Positions 1-11,115 are shown, numbered from the stretch's first letter. The stretch is DNA of 64,000 bases from Temnopleurus reevesii (GCA_036244855.1 BQKZ01000559.1:1-64000), one strand, 5' to 3'. The notes: a model not told the origin generated them from the sequence alone. Made by a program: numbers and translations.

Positions 1-919
1 TTATTGCGTATTACCCCTCAGAATAGTGAATGTGAAAGAAAAGTAAGAAATGTTGTTCATGTTTGCAGTTTGTAACAAGATCTTACACTTAAAATATGAT
101 ATGACAATTTATTATATACATGAACTCTCTTTGTAATTTGATATAATGCAAATTTATGAATTCTAGGATTTAGATGAATGGTGTAAAATAATTGAATACA
201 CTTTTTCCAATTAGATTTAACCAGATCAAGTTTATTAGATGTAATCCCACTACAACTGCTATGATTAGGGATGATCAGTTGTTATACTTTGTTTATATTG
301 TCTTTTTATTTGTTCTTATAAATAACAAGATAACTGGTTTGATGATCCAAAACCAACTTTCGCTCTCATGGAAGAACTCACTTACAATAACATATGATCC
401 TCCTTATCACCAACTGTTTGTTTACCCTTTGCAAAAAGAATGGGATGACAATCTTCTAACCGTTTTATGAACTAGTCTTTTCTCTTTCTAATTCACTGTC
501 ATTACATATTTATGGTAAATTTTTAATGTACTGAACATTGCTTTAACCTCTAACTCTTTGGAGAAAGTATTTGACTTATGCATTTGTAAGATTAATACTC
601 CTTCTTTCGAAGAAGTAAGTCAACATCCAAAAATTCTATGTGTATAATCAATTACTTTTTGACGTATGATTATTAATTATGAATATTTTATTGCATTATA
701 TAAATCATCTCAACCTCCTTCATAACTTGTGTATTGTTATTTACTGTACCATCATGGTAACCATGTACACAATATGAGTTTTTTGATATGCATTTAATTA
801 TATGTATGTATATTTAAATATATGATTTCATTATTTTGTATGTTTTCCCCAAAATTATATCTTCCTTTATCCCCCTCTCACTTTTCTATTGAAGAACCAT
901 TTTGTTTAATATTTCAAGA

Positions 920-1440
920 TGTGGAAGATCAGATATTTAGTTTTGCATATTTAATGAGATATGTGCATAATTAATTACAAAATAAGCATATTTCAACATG
1001 ATTTTTTAGAAATCACATGTAACAGTAGAATGCCTGATTGCATTTTTAATGAATATGCCAATTTTAGAGATATATCGTGTTACCAAAGTTGGGTCAATTA
1101 ATTTATGCATATTTAATGAGGTTTATGTATAGTTAATTAATTGATTAACATATTTGAATATTTTGAACAAATGTAATGATTTAATCCTATGTGATATATC
1201 CATCAATGTGCTAATTTTTACTAGGTTTTGCAAAGACAAAGAGCAGATATTCCATTTATGCATATTTAATGAGCTATATGTATATTTAATTAAGTAATTA
1301 ACATATTTGAATATTTTGCACAATAATATATGTTTTAATTTGATTCTATGTGGTATATCTATCACTGTGCTAATTTTCACTAGGTTTTGCCAAGCGGAAG
1401 AGCAGATATTTGATTTAGGAATATTTAATGAGCTCATGAA
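920..1440. repeat. Degenerate tandem repeat, period about 153-162 bp, three units
   Basis: The core 'GCATATTTAATGAG' or a close variant recurs at 945, 1107, 1260 and 1419, spaced 162, 153 and 159 bases. The last two units also share 'AACATATTTGAATATTTTG', 'GTGCTAATTTTCACTAGG' and 'GAGCAGATATT'. The first unit is more decayed. A 104-codon frame on the minus strand (1123-1437) simply reads through two units and is a repeat artefact. The family is not named here. Confidence 0.75.
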
Positions 1441-1675
1441 TATATAATGAGCTGGACTTAGTTATTTTTTGAAGCTTTGTTTTTATGCAATAGTGAATAA
1501 CTGCTTGAGATGGCATTTTTGCACAAGATTTTGTTGAAATATTGTATGAAATAAATATTATTTTTCTTATGACTCTATTAACATAATTAGGTTGTAATGT
1601 CTTATCTTGTTTTGATCAATTTGGTTCATTAATTTAATTTTTATGACCAATTAAAGTTGCTTGATTATCACTTTT

Positions 1676-1880
1676 GGTCATTTTAGGCTACTGACGGCAG
1701 GTTTAAGGCAATATTTCCGGAACTTCATAAGCCAATATCTCCGGAACCGTTTATCCGATTTCAATAATTTTTTCTGATATATTCAAGATTTGACCAAAAT
1801 TTAGCTATGACATTTACAAAGTAATTGTCCTAGGAACTTTAAATTTTCAAGTGTCATGCCTACTAAAAGTGATATATAAT
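1676..1880. repeat. Probable interspersed repeat fragment with internal direct repeat
   Basis: The motif 'CAATATTTCCGGAAC' at about 1709 recurs as 'CAATATCTCCGGAAC' at about 1733. It is followed by 'CCGATTTCAATAATTTTTT', a pattern I associate with dispersed repeats in echinoderm genomes. The boundaries are not visible and the class is unknown. This is a tentative call from recall, not from a database match. Confidence 0.3.
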
Positions 1881-2247
1881 ATTTTGGGGAATGGAATATA
1901 CCCAGTATGTATCATAACATTAAAAAGATAGGACCTCCTCCAAAATGCGTATAGTTGTTCTGCATTAATGCTAAGCAAGCTAGGTTAGTATTATTATCCA
2001 TAGAATATCAAATAACCGTACATTTCGTAATACGAAAAATAAGCGTAAGTATAATTATTTGAAGTAAGATCCCAACTTTCAATGAAAAGAGCTCGATGTA
2101 CAAAAAGTTCTAGGGAAAAGTGGTTTTTTATTCTTTTCAATCCTATGTTAGATTAAAATACTCTTGTGTGTCTATATAATGAGGTTGATATGCCAATGTT
2201 AATGCTATCCTTGTAGAAATATTAATGCAAATAGTCGTTTTACTATC

Positions 2248-2290
2248 TATTAACGAAAACTTTTCTTTCTCTTCATCTACCTTTATACAG
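2248..2290 (+). promoter_or_regulatory. Splice acceptor with branch-point-like motif and pyrimidine tract
   Basis: A branch-point-like 'TATTAAC' lies at 2248-2254. It is followed by a strongly pyrimidine-rich run from 2261 that ends in 'CTTTATACAG' at 2290. Immediately downstream the composition changes from AT-rich to a GC-rich coding frame. Spacing of about 37 bases from branch point to AG is normal for animal introns. Confidence 0.75.
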
Positions 2291-2504
2291 AATGCAGCAG
2301 CAGCAACAACAAGCCCTGCAGAACTCGAGCGTATCTAACTCGGCTCACTCGCCGCCCCTAGCCGAGGGAGCAACGTGCTTACTGAGTCCGAACCCAGATA
2401 GTCCATCACCGCGCTCGTTAGCCGACTCACCGCCACTCGACTCGCCGCCTCCACCGGGCTACGATGATGACGATGATGAGGATGATCTCGATCATCACCG
2501 CTGA
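2291..2504 (+). CDS. Terminal coding exon of an unidentified, possibly transcription-regulator gene
   Basis: The frame runs from the acceptor at 2290/2291 to TGA at 2502-2504. The exon begins with one base that completes a codon split by the intron, so the ATG at 2292 is an internal methionine and not a start. About 70 residues are encoded: a Gln run (residues 2-7), a Ser/Pro-rich middle with repeated S-P pairs and 'DSPP' motifs, then an acidic stretch of mostly Asp ending in 'DLDHHR'. There is no folded domain or membrane segment. Gln, Ser/Pro and acidic tails are common at the C-terminus of animal transcription factors, so that role is a guess. The exon is clearly more GC-rich than its surroundings. 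The upstream exons that would identify the gene are outside the window. I do not recognise the family. Confidence 0.75.
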
Positions 2505-2790
2505 ACATTGCAAAGAAGGTTTAAATCAAAGTGAAATAAACCATTTACTATAAACGTTCATCTCCGCGTTATTCAGTACCAACATGTTGAATAAAACAGA
2601 CTCTAAATCGAACGAACTGAAATCCTTGGAACATGCGGTGATTGGAAAGTGTCGGCACTTGATGTTGTAAATAGAAAAGAGACAAAACTTTATATTTCAA
2701 TAGATGACTATTGAGAAAGATATACTTGGACAATCTGTGTTAGATTCTCTGTTATTAAATCATCTTACAACTCATCAAGATGAATAAATT
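2505..2790 (+). other. 3' UTR with three candidate polyadenylation signals
   Basis: After the TGA, AATAAA hexamers occur at 2535-2540, 2590-2595 and 2783-2788. The sequence returns to AT-rich composition. Which signal is used cannot be told from sequence. The last two have A/T-rich downstream flanks rather than an obvious GU-rich element, so the transcript end is uncertain. Confidence 0.5.
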
Positions 2791-5700
2791 AGTTTTCATC
2801 GTGCTTTATAAAGAGGGTAATAGGAACCCGCGTCCTTGTTTCTTGTGTGTCGACAATCGCTCAGCATCATAAATTGCTATCATTCGCTTTAATATCTAGA
2901 TTTCTCATACAGAAACCATACTGTGAAAATACAGACTGCATTTTATCTTGAACTGTTTTCTCAGTGTTTCCTAGGCAGATCCCACCATGCCTGTAAATGG
3001 ACGATCACTTTTAATTAATATTCATGAAGTCTCATCCCAGAGGCAATATGCTTCTACTATTACACACCTCTGCTTCTCTCCGTCAATTCAAGTTCCTGAT
3101 GAATATTACAAATATTCACGCTCTCTTTACTCTATCTTCGTAAGCTGCTTGTATATAATCAAGCACCAAGAAGTGGGCTGTAAGCCTGTTATTTTTGCAA
3201 TTTTCTTTTACTTTCGGCGTTGAGAGGGTAAAACGAGATGGAGTAAGAGAAAAAGAGGGGATATCTTTTACCCCTCTTTTCAGCACACCCCTTGTCTCGT
3301 TCGCTTAATTGTCGATCATGTAATCTAGTCATATCTTGCCCATTGTATATTTTTATCATCACACAACCTTCACTGCATTGTTGTATTGAATGAGATTATC
3401 GTTTATACATTTAAAACTTAATTACAAGTATGCAAATTATGTTCTGATCTCTTATTCTTCAGTAATATGATGGGATTAATTCACGCCGTCATCGTCTTAT
3501 CCAAATATAATTTATCTAAATCTCTGAGCATCCATCTACCAAAGGTATTTGAAACAACACAATCCAAATTATAAGACGATAAAATGGAGCCATTTATAGA
3601 TCTCAGTTAATCATCATTGGATTAAAAACACGAACACTCAATTAAAAAGTTGCTTCGGGTTGATGAAGAAATCCACTTGAGTTCTCTATTCCTTTATTTT
3701 TTTTGTAGATGGGTGCCGCATGTTGTCTTCATAAACAATAGTTAAAATTGATCAACCCATCGATATTTCGAACAAATTGTCAAGAATGTAATGCTAATTC
3801 GGACAGTGTTCTTTCAATTTATTTAGGTTTTCACTATTATAGAAACTTCAAATTGATTTTTTTTATAATGTGCTACAATTTTAAAGAAGCATAAAAGAGA
3901 CATGGGTCTCAACAAAATTGTGTGCAGAGTAACAATTAAGATTGAAAGCAAAATAAAAATCTTTTTTTTTTTTTCATCGTATTCTTAAATTCGTTCACAT
4001 GCATTTGCATCTTATAGTTATGTTGTATCATTAACGCAGCTATACTTCTGTAGTGGAAATGTGTCTAAATTTAAGTGTGAGTAAAGCAATCAAAACGCGT
4101 ACATTGTACAGATCGTCTTAATGCAGGTAATATTTCATACACCTCAATGAGGACTGCGCATGTGCTTCGAGTAATTGTTTTCATGTCATTTTAAATCTCC
4201 CCCAATGGTAGATTTTGTTATATGATGACAGACACATTTGATGGACTTATTTTCGGCATATAACGATAGGTTTGCTTTAGAAGAAAGAACAAATTGAAAC
4301 ATTATTTACCGAAACCAAATAGTCAAATTGTTTTGAAAAGTTATATTGAAATTCATAATTTGTACTCGAACTGATGAAACATTTTAAAACAGGAATGATG
4401 TGTAATTGAGATTATACAAATACCATTGATTCACCTCAAATGCGAGATATAAGAGACACTTTCTCAACATTTTCAAGAAACGTTGAATATTTTAAGAAAG
4501 CCAATTTATGCATGGTTTTAAAACCACTCACCTTCAATTCACGCCACCTCTTGTACTGGACAATGGCGTCATTGATTCGACATGAGAACTAGTAACCTTA
4601 TTAGAAGGAGATTTGTAAACACCCCGAAAGTTGGTTGGAATGGCTAACCATTCTAAAGTGTAAATTCTTAGAGGTTGAAGAGTTGGGTTGAAACCGCATG
4701 TAAAGTCACTGTCCATTGTAGGGAGACGTGTTACAAGCAGATGTCTCACCTTGGCGCCATTTCTGTGTCGTCTGATCCACACTCTTCTCCATTTGCCCAT
4801 ACGTTAGGCATTGCATTCCCATTGCTCTCTTGGGAACATTTTCTTTGCAATCAATTGTTTGTACAATAAATGTGTATGCGTACGAAGAAATGTTTTCTAT
4901 TTTTCTAGACAGACATGTCATGTAATAGGCTCGTTTTTATTGTGATTCAAAGTTAGTGCATGCTTCTTTGAAACGAACGTATCCACTTGGCATTCCTTTC
5001 ACCTTCGTTTAATAGTTGAACCAGTACCACAATACCTGGAATCAAATTTGCACACATCATTTGCTGCTATGTCGGGGAAAGCCGTAGACAAGCTTGCATG
5101 TTGTCAAGAACGACCCTTTTGTAAACGTTGCTTGAAAATATGAAACTAGTAAGAAAACCAGCCTATTATCATACATACATAAATACATAGCATTGAATAA
5201 GCCACTGTCGGTTATAAAGTATGTACCTCTTCTTTAGATTTGATACAAATGAAAATGTTTTGATATTGCCATCACAATGTGATTATTATGTTATACAGCA
5301 GTAATGGAAAGTCGTCTTTAGGAGGTAAAAATATGTCATGTTTTAGTGCAATTTGTGTACTGATGCCAAAAAGACGGAATTTACGTCAGCTTATATCGAG
5401 AAGAGATAATGCCATGATTCGATGATGAGTATTTGTTAATCATCTTGACTCAGAATGTTGTTATCTAGGTAAGATATGAGCACATAATGTAATGCATAAT
5501 CCTGTGAGAGAATCGCCACGGGAGGGAAGGCGAAAACTCTATACTCCCTGCTCGGTGAAAACGACCAATCATTTTGGCTAGCTATTATTGTTGCTGTAAA
5601 AACGATTCATCAATATGTACAAAGATGTATGCGATTGAACAGTATCAACACTATTGATATGTTGAAAATAAAAGTTCTAAATAATTATTGCCAATATAAA

Positions 5701-5853
5701 ACGCATGTTTATTTCGATTATTCCAGCGTTTTGAACGATTACGTGAATATTGATTATCACAAGACAAATACAAATTATGGGTATTAATGCCCAATGCGAG
5801 AAAGTGTGAGAAAGAAGCAGATGGAAAAAAGTGTGTGTGTTTGCATTCATTTA

Positions 5854-5856
<3 letters not shown>
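2791..5856. other. Intergenic, no gene seen
   Basis: This is AT-rich non-coding DNA downstream of the terminal exon. Frames of 60-90 codons at 2987, 4534 and 4675 have no domain, and the last two overlap antisense to each other. A perfect 10 bp stem with a 10-base loop lies at 3251-3280. Short GC-richer text near 4530-4810 could be conserved DNA, but nothing diagnostic is visible. Confidence 0.6.
3251..3280. repeat. Perfect short inverted repeat (hairpin)
   Basis: 'AAAAGAGGGG' at 3251-3260 is exactly complementary to 'CCCCTCTTTT' at 3271-3280, with a 10-base spacer. It lies about 750 bases past the stop codon of the terminal exon. Its function is unknown, and in a eukaryote it should not be read as a terminator. 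Confidence 0.6.

Positions 5857-5892
<36 letters not shown>
5857..5892. repeat. (GT)n microsatellite
   Basis: About 18 uninterrupted GT units, preceded by shorter GT runs and TATG variants from 5831. Open frames reading through this block and the adjacent GA block are artefacts. Confidence 0.95.
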
Positions 5893-5893
<1 letters not shown>

Positions 5894-5925
5894 GAGATGA
5901 TTGATGCCAATTAAAGAACAGAAAT

Positions 5926-5999
5926 GAAGGAAAGGGGGAATTTATGAAGAAAGAGAAAGAGAGAGAAAAAAAGTTAGGAGAAGAAAGAGGGGAAATTGG

Positions 6000-6033
<34 letters not shown>

Positions 6034-6115
6034 AGAGACAGACAGACAGACATACAAACAGACATACAGAGAGAGAGAGAAAGAGAAAGAACAAAAAAAG
6101 GTAGAAAAGAGGGAG
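5926..6115. repeat. Purine-rich (GA)n and (GACA)n block
   Basis: Nearly all-purine plus-strand DNA holds a GA run at 6004-6030, a (GACA)-type run at 6036-6066 and another GA run to about 6090. Long mirror-symmetric purine tracts can form triplexes in vitro. No protein is encoded, despite frames on both strands. Confidence 0.9.
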
Positions 6116-6196
6116 GGGGACTTTACAATTTGAAAATTACATTGGCATATAAACATACACGCATGGCGAATATTGTTTTCCTTACAAGTACAAATA

Positions 6197-6385
6197 AATA
6201 GTATAGTAGAGTAGAGTATTTATTTTCCGATTCAAATAAAAAGAAACAAAACAAAAATACAACCAAAATGAATTATACAAATACTTATTTATATACATGA
6301 TAAAACAAAAATATGAATCGGCTGGATATCCCATTCAGCAGTGCCAGGCACGACACTACTGGTCTTCCATGGGATCCAGGTGAAA
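6197..6385 (-). mobile_element. 3' end of a CR1/L2-like LINE, minus strand
   Basis: Read on the minus strand, the block has 'GGAAGACCAG' followed by a T-rich 3' UTR and 'GAATCGGAAAATAAATACT', and ends in a short pentamer tail of ACTCT/ACTAT units (6197-6218). The last ~50 bases of the body are nearly identical to the copy at 8177-8237, and 'GGAAGACCAG' is shared with the element at 14895. This is a 5'-truncated non-LTR copy with no coding part. The family assignment is by recall of similar 3' ends in sea urchin DNA. Confidence 0.6.
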
Positions 6386-6740
6386 CATAAAAGAAGAGGT
6401 AGAAGAAGAAGGAGAAGAAGAAGAGAAGAAAGAGAATAAGTAGGAGAAGAACTACGTTAGATTACATTGACAAACAAACAAGATAACAATAAAAGAAACA
6501 ATATAATCGAATTACAGAAATTACAGAAATTATTCCAAGTTCAATGCATTAAAAATGAAACCAAAATCGTGTCTGTTTTTGTTCCATCTCTTTTATTCTT
6601 TCAGATGGAAAGTGCAATTTAGATACTTATGTGTCTTTTTTTTCATACGAAAATTGTTCAGTTAAATGATGCCAGCCAAAATATGACTCTGTTGGTCTTC
6701 CAACTAAAATCTCCTTTCAGCACCTATATGCGAATCGAAG

Positions 6741-6902
6741 TGGACGAAGGCTGACGAGTAAGAACATTGCTAGAAATTAGCACATTTTTCTTTTTGGGGG
6801 TGTATTTGAATTATTATCAGATCAAAAATACAAAACAATAAATTAAGAAAAAAAAATCGAGCGCACTTCAAGAAATTTCTTATTCGTCAGCTTTCATCTG
6901 TC
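6741..6902. mobile_element. Foldback/MITE-like inverted repeat, one copy
   Basis: 'GCTGACGAGTAAGAA' at 6750-6764 pairs with 'TTCTTATTCGTCAGC' at 6877-6891 (14 of 15). Partial complementarity extends outward through 'TGGAC' at 6741 and 'GTCCA' at about 6899. The spacer is about 112 bases and A/T-rich. No second copy was noticed in the window, so mobility is inferred only from the form. Confidence 0.4.
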
Positions 6903-6955
6903 CAAATTCTCATAAGTGTGAAAGGGCCTAAAGGATTCGTAAGTGAGAGACGCGC

Positions 6956-7171
6956 TGACGTCATCGAAAGGCAAATTGAATATGTCTTATCAAGTTTGGT
7001 AAGCGATATAAAACCAACTTAAGTCAGGTTTATATTTCCTGTCATTATCATTACTTATTTTCTTTTGATTTGGCGTGCATTTCAATTCACTTTCTGTAAC
7101 AATTGTTGTAAGTTGTAAGTGTTAGCCAGCATATAATCATCCATGGCATTTCAAACAATATGCTGACGTCA
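6956..7171. promoter_or_regulatory. Pair of perfect CRE-type octamers
   Basis: TGACGTCA occurs at 6956-6963 and again at 7164-7171. About one occurrence of a given 8-mer palindrome is expected in a window of this size. This octamer is the classical CREB/ATF site. Whether the pair forms an enhancer is inference. Confidence 0.3.
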
Positions 7172-8096
7172 TTGATTACGTTCATGAATACTTGCGTCTC
7201 CTCTTCACAAAGGATGGTAATGATCTCGGGTGTACTTAACAAGAATATGAATTAATCTGAAATAGATTCATACTTGACAATCAATTTATCGTATCCCTCT
7301 TCATGCTTCGTGTAATGGTAATCTGGAAATGACTTCAAGTAAACTGAGGCGTGTCCATTGTTATTCTTTGTTACTCATTGTTCATCTTTGTCACAGATAT
7401 TGTCTCCATCTTCGAGTGGCATAATTATTCTGCAGATGCCGGAGGTGATACTTTTTTTTATTCATCTCAACAATATCAAATTCAAATCATATATGGAAAC
7501 TCTTCTTTCGTGGTTTGACACTGCGATGTGATGCCGGAACTACAAACGTCTTCTTCAACGCCCAGTCACATATTTTCGTATATTGCTACATGCATTTTCG
7601 TATATAGCTACATGTATACGAAATTCGAAATCCGCTCCTTTACGCATGTTATACATGTATAGGAAATATGCTTGACTGACCCTGGCTTGTGCATACGACG
7701 TTGGTCAAGCGTGTGAATTTATACGCAAAAGAAACGTTTTTAATACCTTACAGTATACGATAGACATTAGCAATAAACGCAGATTTTTTTTTTATTGCAC
7801 ATGTGATTTTATACATAAGTATAAAAATATCATTCATATCGGATATCGAATCCAATCGGAATGATCAGAACTCTTTGTATTGGATCTCCTGCTGCTTAAA
7901 CGCACGCTGCAAATGAGTGACTCGGGTTGCCAATCCCGTATTGAATTATGCGATAAAAAATGAAGAAATATGTATATAAACTTCAATAGGAGGTGTTGCT
8001 AAAATTAACAAGCCAAACTTTCCTTGACCAGCATCCTTTCATTTCTGATAGGTTTTGTTTCATCAAAATAAGTAAGAATTTAGGACGACTTTACAA

Positions 8097-8171
8097 ACGA
8101 CTGGTATCAATTCTTGCTCTACATACGCGTAATATCATGAGCAATTACGCACAATAAGGGATACCAGTCGT
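8097..8171. repeat. 12 bp inverted repeat beside a LINE tail
   Basis: 'ACGACTGGTATC' at 8097-8108 is exactly complementary to 'GATACCAGTCGT' at 8160-8171, with a 51-base spacer. The right arm ends a few bases before the tail of the LINE 3' end at 8177. Confidence 0.55.
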
Positions 8172-8176
8172 TCTTA

Positions 8177-8237
8177 AATAGTATAGTATAGTATTTATTT
8201 TCCGATTCAAATAAAAAGAAACAAAACAAAAATACAA
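8177..8237 (-). mobile_element. Second LINE 3' terminal fragment, minus strand
   Basis: Identical over about 50 bases to the terminus of the 6197-6385 copy. The minus strand reads 'GAATCGGAAAATAAATACT' and then an (ACTAT)n tail of about three units at 8177-8194. Severe 5' truncation leaves only the last ~60 bases, typical of target-primed reverse transcription. Confidence 0.65.
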
Positions 8238-9864
8238 ACAATTGTTCTTAGAGTCCTTCTTTTCTTGGTAAAAAAACATCCAGGACTAACTATGCCATCA
8301 GTGACCTGAAGATATGTCATAGTGGTCATACATTGATGCTTTGCCGGGTCTGATCGTACTTTGAGGACTGCAATCCTTACAATAAAGTCTTGATAGCTTC
8401 TTGAAGTCTACATGAACAGCTCAGTATGGTGTCTCGTTAAGGGTGGTATATATCCTCAATCCCTTCTAACACTCTCTCTCACTCACTCGTCATTTATCAC
8501 GCGTCGGAAAGAAATAAAAAGAATATCTAGCACCCTGGCATGCCTGGGGTCAAGCACACAAAATGGTCATAACTATCTTCTACTTGCTAAGTCTTGGCGA
8601 ACCCCCTAATGAAGACAGTTAACCGTCAAAGACATCTATGTTAATAAGATGACACGAGAAAATAACAAGAAAAACATAGCAAAGTCCATTTCGTGTAAGA
8701 GGCCCCTGGCTCATCATAATAGCTAATTTTAACATAGCCTTTTACGTCGGATGTCTTAAAATATCTACGATGCTACTAGAAAATTTTAACTTACAACATA
8801 TAAATTTGAAAAAAAAAATCCGTATTGCAATGAGCAAATATGTTGATTACTTACAGATAACTTAATTGAAAGGAAGAATCTAACTTCAACACAAGTGTGT
8901 GTCGTCATATATCCCTTTCATAGACCAATTATCATACGCCATGTCCATTTTGCAAGGTTATAAGAGAGAGGGAAAAGTTATATATTGCTAATTTGAGAAA
9001 ACACAATACACGATCTTGATTACTCTGGGTTTTTTTTTTCATCTTTTTTTTTACTTTTTGTTTCCACAGACTGAAAAGAACTTAAATCTATACTAATAAC
9101 ACTTAATAACGTCATATCAATTTGAGCGACTTTATTTTCGTATAATCTGATTGTTTGGTGAAACGTTAATTAGACCCATTCTCTTCACTCTCGTGTTTTC
9201 ATAAAACACAAATAGATGCATTTTGAAGCGGGCACGCGACCACGAAAGACCGTTGCTTGAAGCCATATATATCTTCTTTAACGAGTTGCCTTTAAATCAT
9301 TGCCTTCGAGATTGATTTGCGTGTTGCTGCTGATAATAAGAGTAATTACACTTGAGAAGCCAGTCAAGATTATTGTCAAACAGGGGCTTTTCAAAGGAAA
9401 GATTAAAGAGGACGGATTTCCTTTCTGCACATGGTGCATCCATATTTATATGGTTTCCTACCAGATGCTCAAACTCTCCAATACTGCCCGAATTACAATC
9501 TTCGTGTTCGTGAATCAGGTTTCTATGATTGTTTAGTTTTTATTCTTTTCAATTTCAGACACTAAAATGAAAAATACAGTATATACACTTCCAATGGATC
9601 CAGATCTCATTGAAGTGGATATTTATATTTTCTTACTCATTTAACTCCACGATATGCCAATATTGGTATTCTGTAGTGTACATCAACTAACATATAACAG
9701 GTGTAGTGGGACCCTATATGGCACTTCTTATAACATATGATAGATGATGGTATTTGATATCTATTTTTTCTTAACATAAACGAAAAAAAATCACAATTTT
9801 ATATGGTTACAACAGATCAAAGATACACAAAAAAGTGCAAAAATCGGGTAACCTTCGCGAAACG
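8238..9864. other. Intergenic, no gene seen
   Basis: AT-rich DNA with A and T runs (8808-8818, 9031-9050). Frames at 8412-8609 and 9300-9536 have no domain, signal or splice context that supports coding. Confidence 0.55.
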
Positions 9865-10190
9865 GTGCAATCTGTGACAATTTTTTTAATGTGCGAGATT
9901 GCACCCTTTTCAATGTACACGCTCAGCAAAAGGGTACATAAAGGGTTATAACTACCGGAAAGGTGCAATATTGTACCTTTTGACAGTCTCAAGCGGACAC
10001 CGTGTGGTGTTATGTTATGGAGTCATTGATTGATATATTTTAAATGTGCGGCGCGGCTTCAAATCCTCTGAGCACTCCGTCGAATGCAATGCTTTGTGGG
10101 TAAATTTTCACCTAAAAGGTGCAATATTGTATCCACAAAGGATTTTTCAGTGTTGCATATTTTTGCACCTTTAAAGGTACAATATAGCCC
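9865..10190. repeat. Cluster of near-palindromic 'GGTGCAATATTGTACC' motifs
   Basis: The motif or its parts occur at about 9961-9978, 10118-10133 and 10163-10185 (the last as 'TTGCACCTTTAAAGGTAC', inverted). Related pieces lie at 9865-9906 ('GGTGCAATCT' and 'AGATTGCACC', an inverted pair). The organisation suggests nested palindromic, MITE-like elements. Exact ends are not resolvable by eye. Confidence 0.45.
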
Positions 10191-10539
10191 CATTATTCCT
10201 ACGTGTGTATCCTTTTTGTTTTGATGTTACTTCAAACTTCAAACCATGCTTATTAATGATTTACACAAAAGCAACAACTCATTTTCAACAAGGGAAAGTA
10301 TCATATATATAAGAAAATATGTTAGCATAATACAGTGATGCTGAAAACATTAAAACACCAAAATTATTGTGATCATATATATGTGAGCGGAGAAGAGAGA
10401 ACTGAAACGAACGATATTAATATTGATATCGATACTAATGGTATGTTTCAGAAGTATCATATTATTTTCACTGATATAACAAATGCAAATTGAATATTTT
10501 GTTTCGTGTTTGTTATTGTTTTAGGGACCTCAACTCATA

Positions 10540-10605
10540 ATTAGATAATTAGATAATTTATGTAGCGCATGCACTATATGGATATACTCGACAGCGCTAT
10601 GAGGT
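10540..10605 (-). mobile_element. Short SINE-like fragment (family A), tail-proximal part
   Basis: 'TTATGTAGCGCATGCACTA' followed by 'ATACTCGACAGCGCT' matches the start of the longer copies at 29488 and 35961, which read 'ATAGCGCAATCACTA' and 'ACTCTACTGCGC'. It is preceded by repeated 'TAGATAAT' in the place where the other copies carry an AAT-type tail. The strand is inferred by placing that tail at the 3' end. Confidence 0.45.
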
Positions 10606-10609
10606 TAGG

Positions 10610-10985
10610 ATCTGTGGATATTGTTACTAACACAATGCATATAATCATGTAACAGATATTATTGTAAATCGTAAAGAAATAAGTAAGATTTCAACAAGCT
10701 TTTGAAAACAACAACCTACTCAATATATGTTTACAGGATTGCCTCCTTAATTTAGTGTATTACGTTATTATCGTGTATTTACTTATGTTGACTACGTTTT
10801 TCAAAAGGAAAGGAATGTTTAATTCAATTCAACTTAAGAATAAATTTTACATGGATACAATTTTCCAGTTGTGATTGATACCATCGTTTGCCTATTTTTG
10901 AGTGACACGGCAGATCAAGGGCAATCACTGCAATTCACGCAGAGACTTAGGATGCGGGTGAAGTAGAAGGGGTAATATAGATAAA
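10610..10985. other. Intergenic, nothing recognised
   Basis: AT-rich DNA between a SINE-like fragment and a GA array. No frame, repeat or motif could be supported. Confidence 0.5.
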
Positions 10986-11021
10986 GTCAGAGAAACAGAG
11001 ATAGATAGATACAGAGAAAGG

Positions 11022-11052
<31 letters not shown>

Positions 11053-11083
11053 GGGGGGAGAGAGAGAGAGAGAGAGATAGAGG

Positions 11084-11115
<32 letters not shown>

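Larger units (their letters stand above)
1..2290 (+). other. Last intron (partial) of the gene ending at 2504
   Basis: The exon beginning at 2291 has a clear acceptor, so everything to its left in the window is inferred to be intron, at least 2.29 kb long. The sequence is very AT-rich. It contains a ~160 bp tandem repeat (about 920-1440) and a segment with internal short repeats (1676-1880). The open frame at 192-470 has no recognisable domain or good splice context and is not called. No other exon of the gene is visible here. Confidence 0.6.
6390..8096. other. Intergenic, no gene seen
   Basis: Contains an A/G-rich strip (6390-6440), a foldback element (6741-6902), two perfect cAMP-response-type octamers (6956 and 7164), and a short direct repeat of 'TTTTCGTATA' with 'GCTACATG' (about 7571 and 7592). 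No open frame over 60 codons is present. Confidence 0.55.

Noticed and set aside
1123..1437. 104-codon minus-strand frame with an internally repeated peptide
   Set aside because: The peptide repeat mirrors the ~160 bp DNA tandem repeat, and the frame is AT-driven.
3251..3280. Rho-independent-type terminator hairpin
   Set aside because: The genome is eukaryotic and the hairpin lacks relation to a polymerase III gene; kept only as an inverted repeat.
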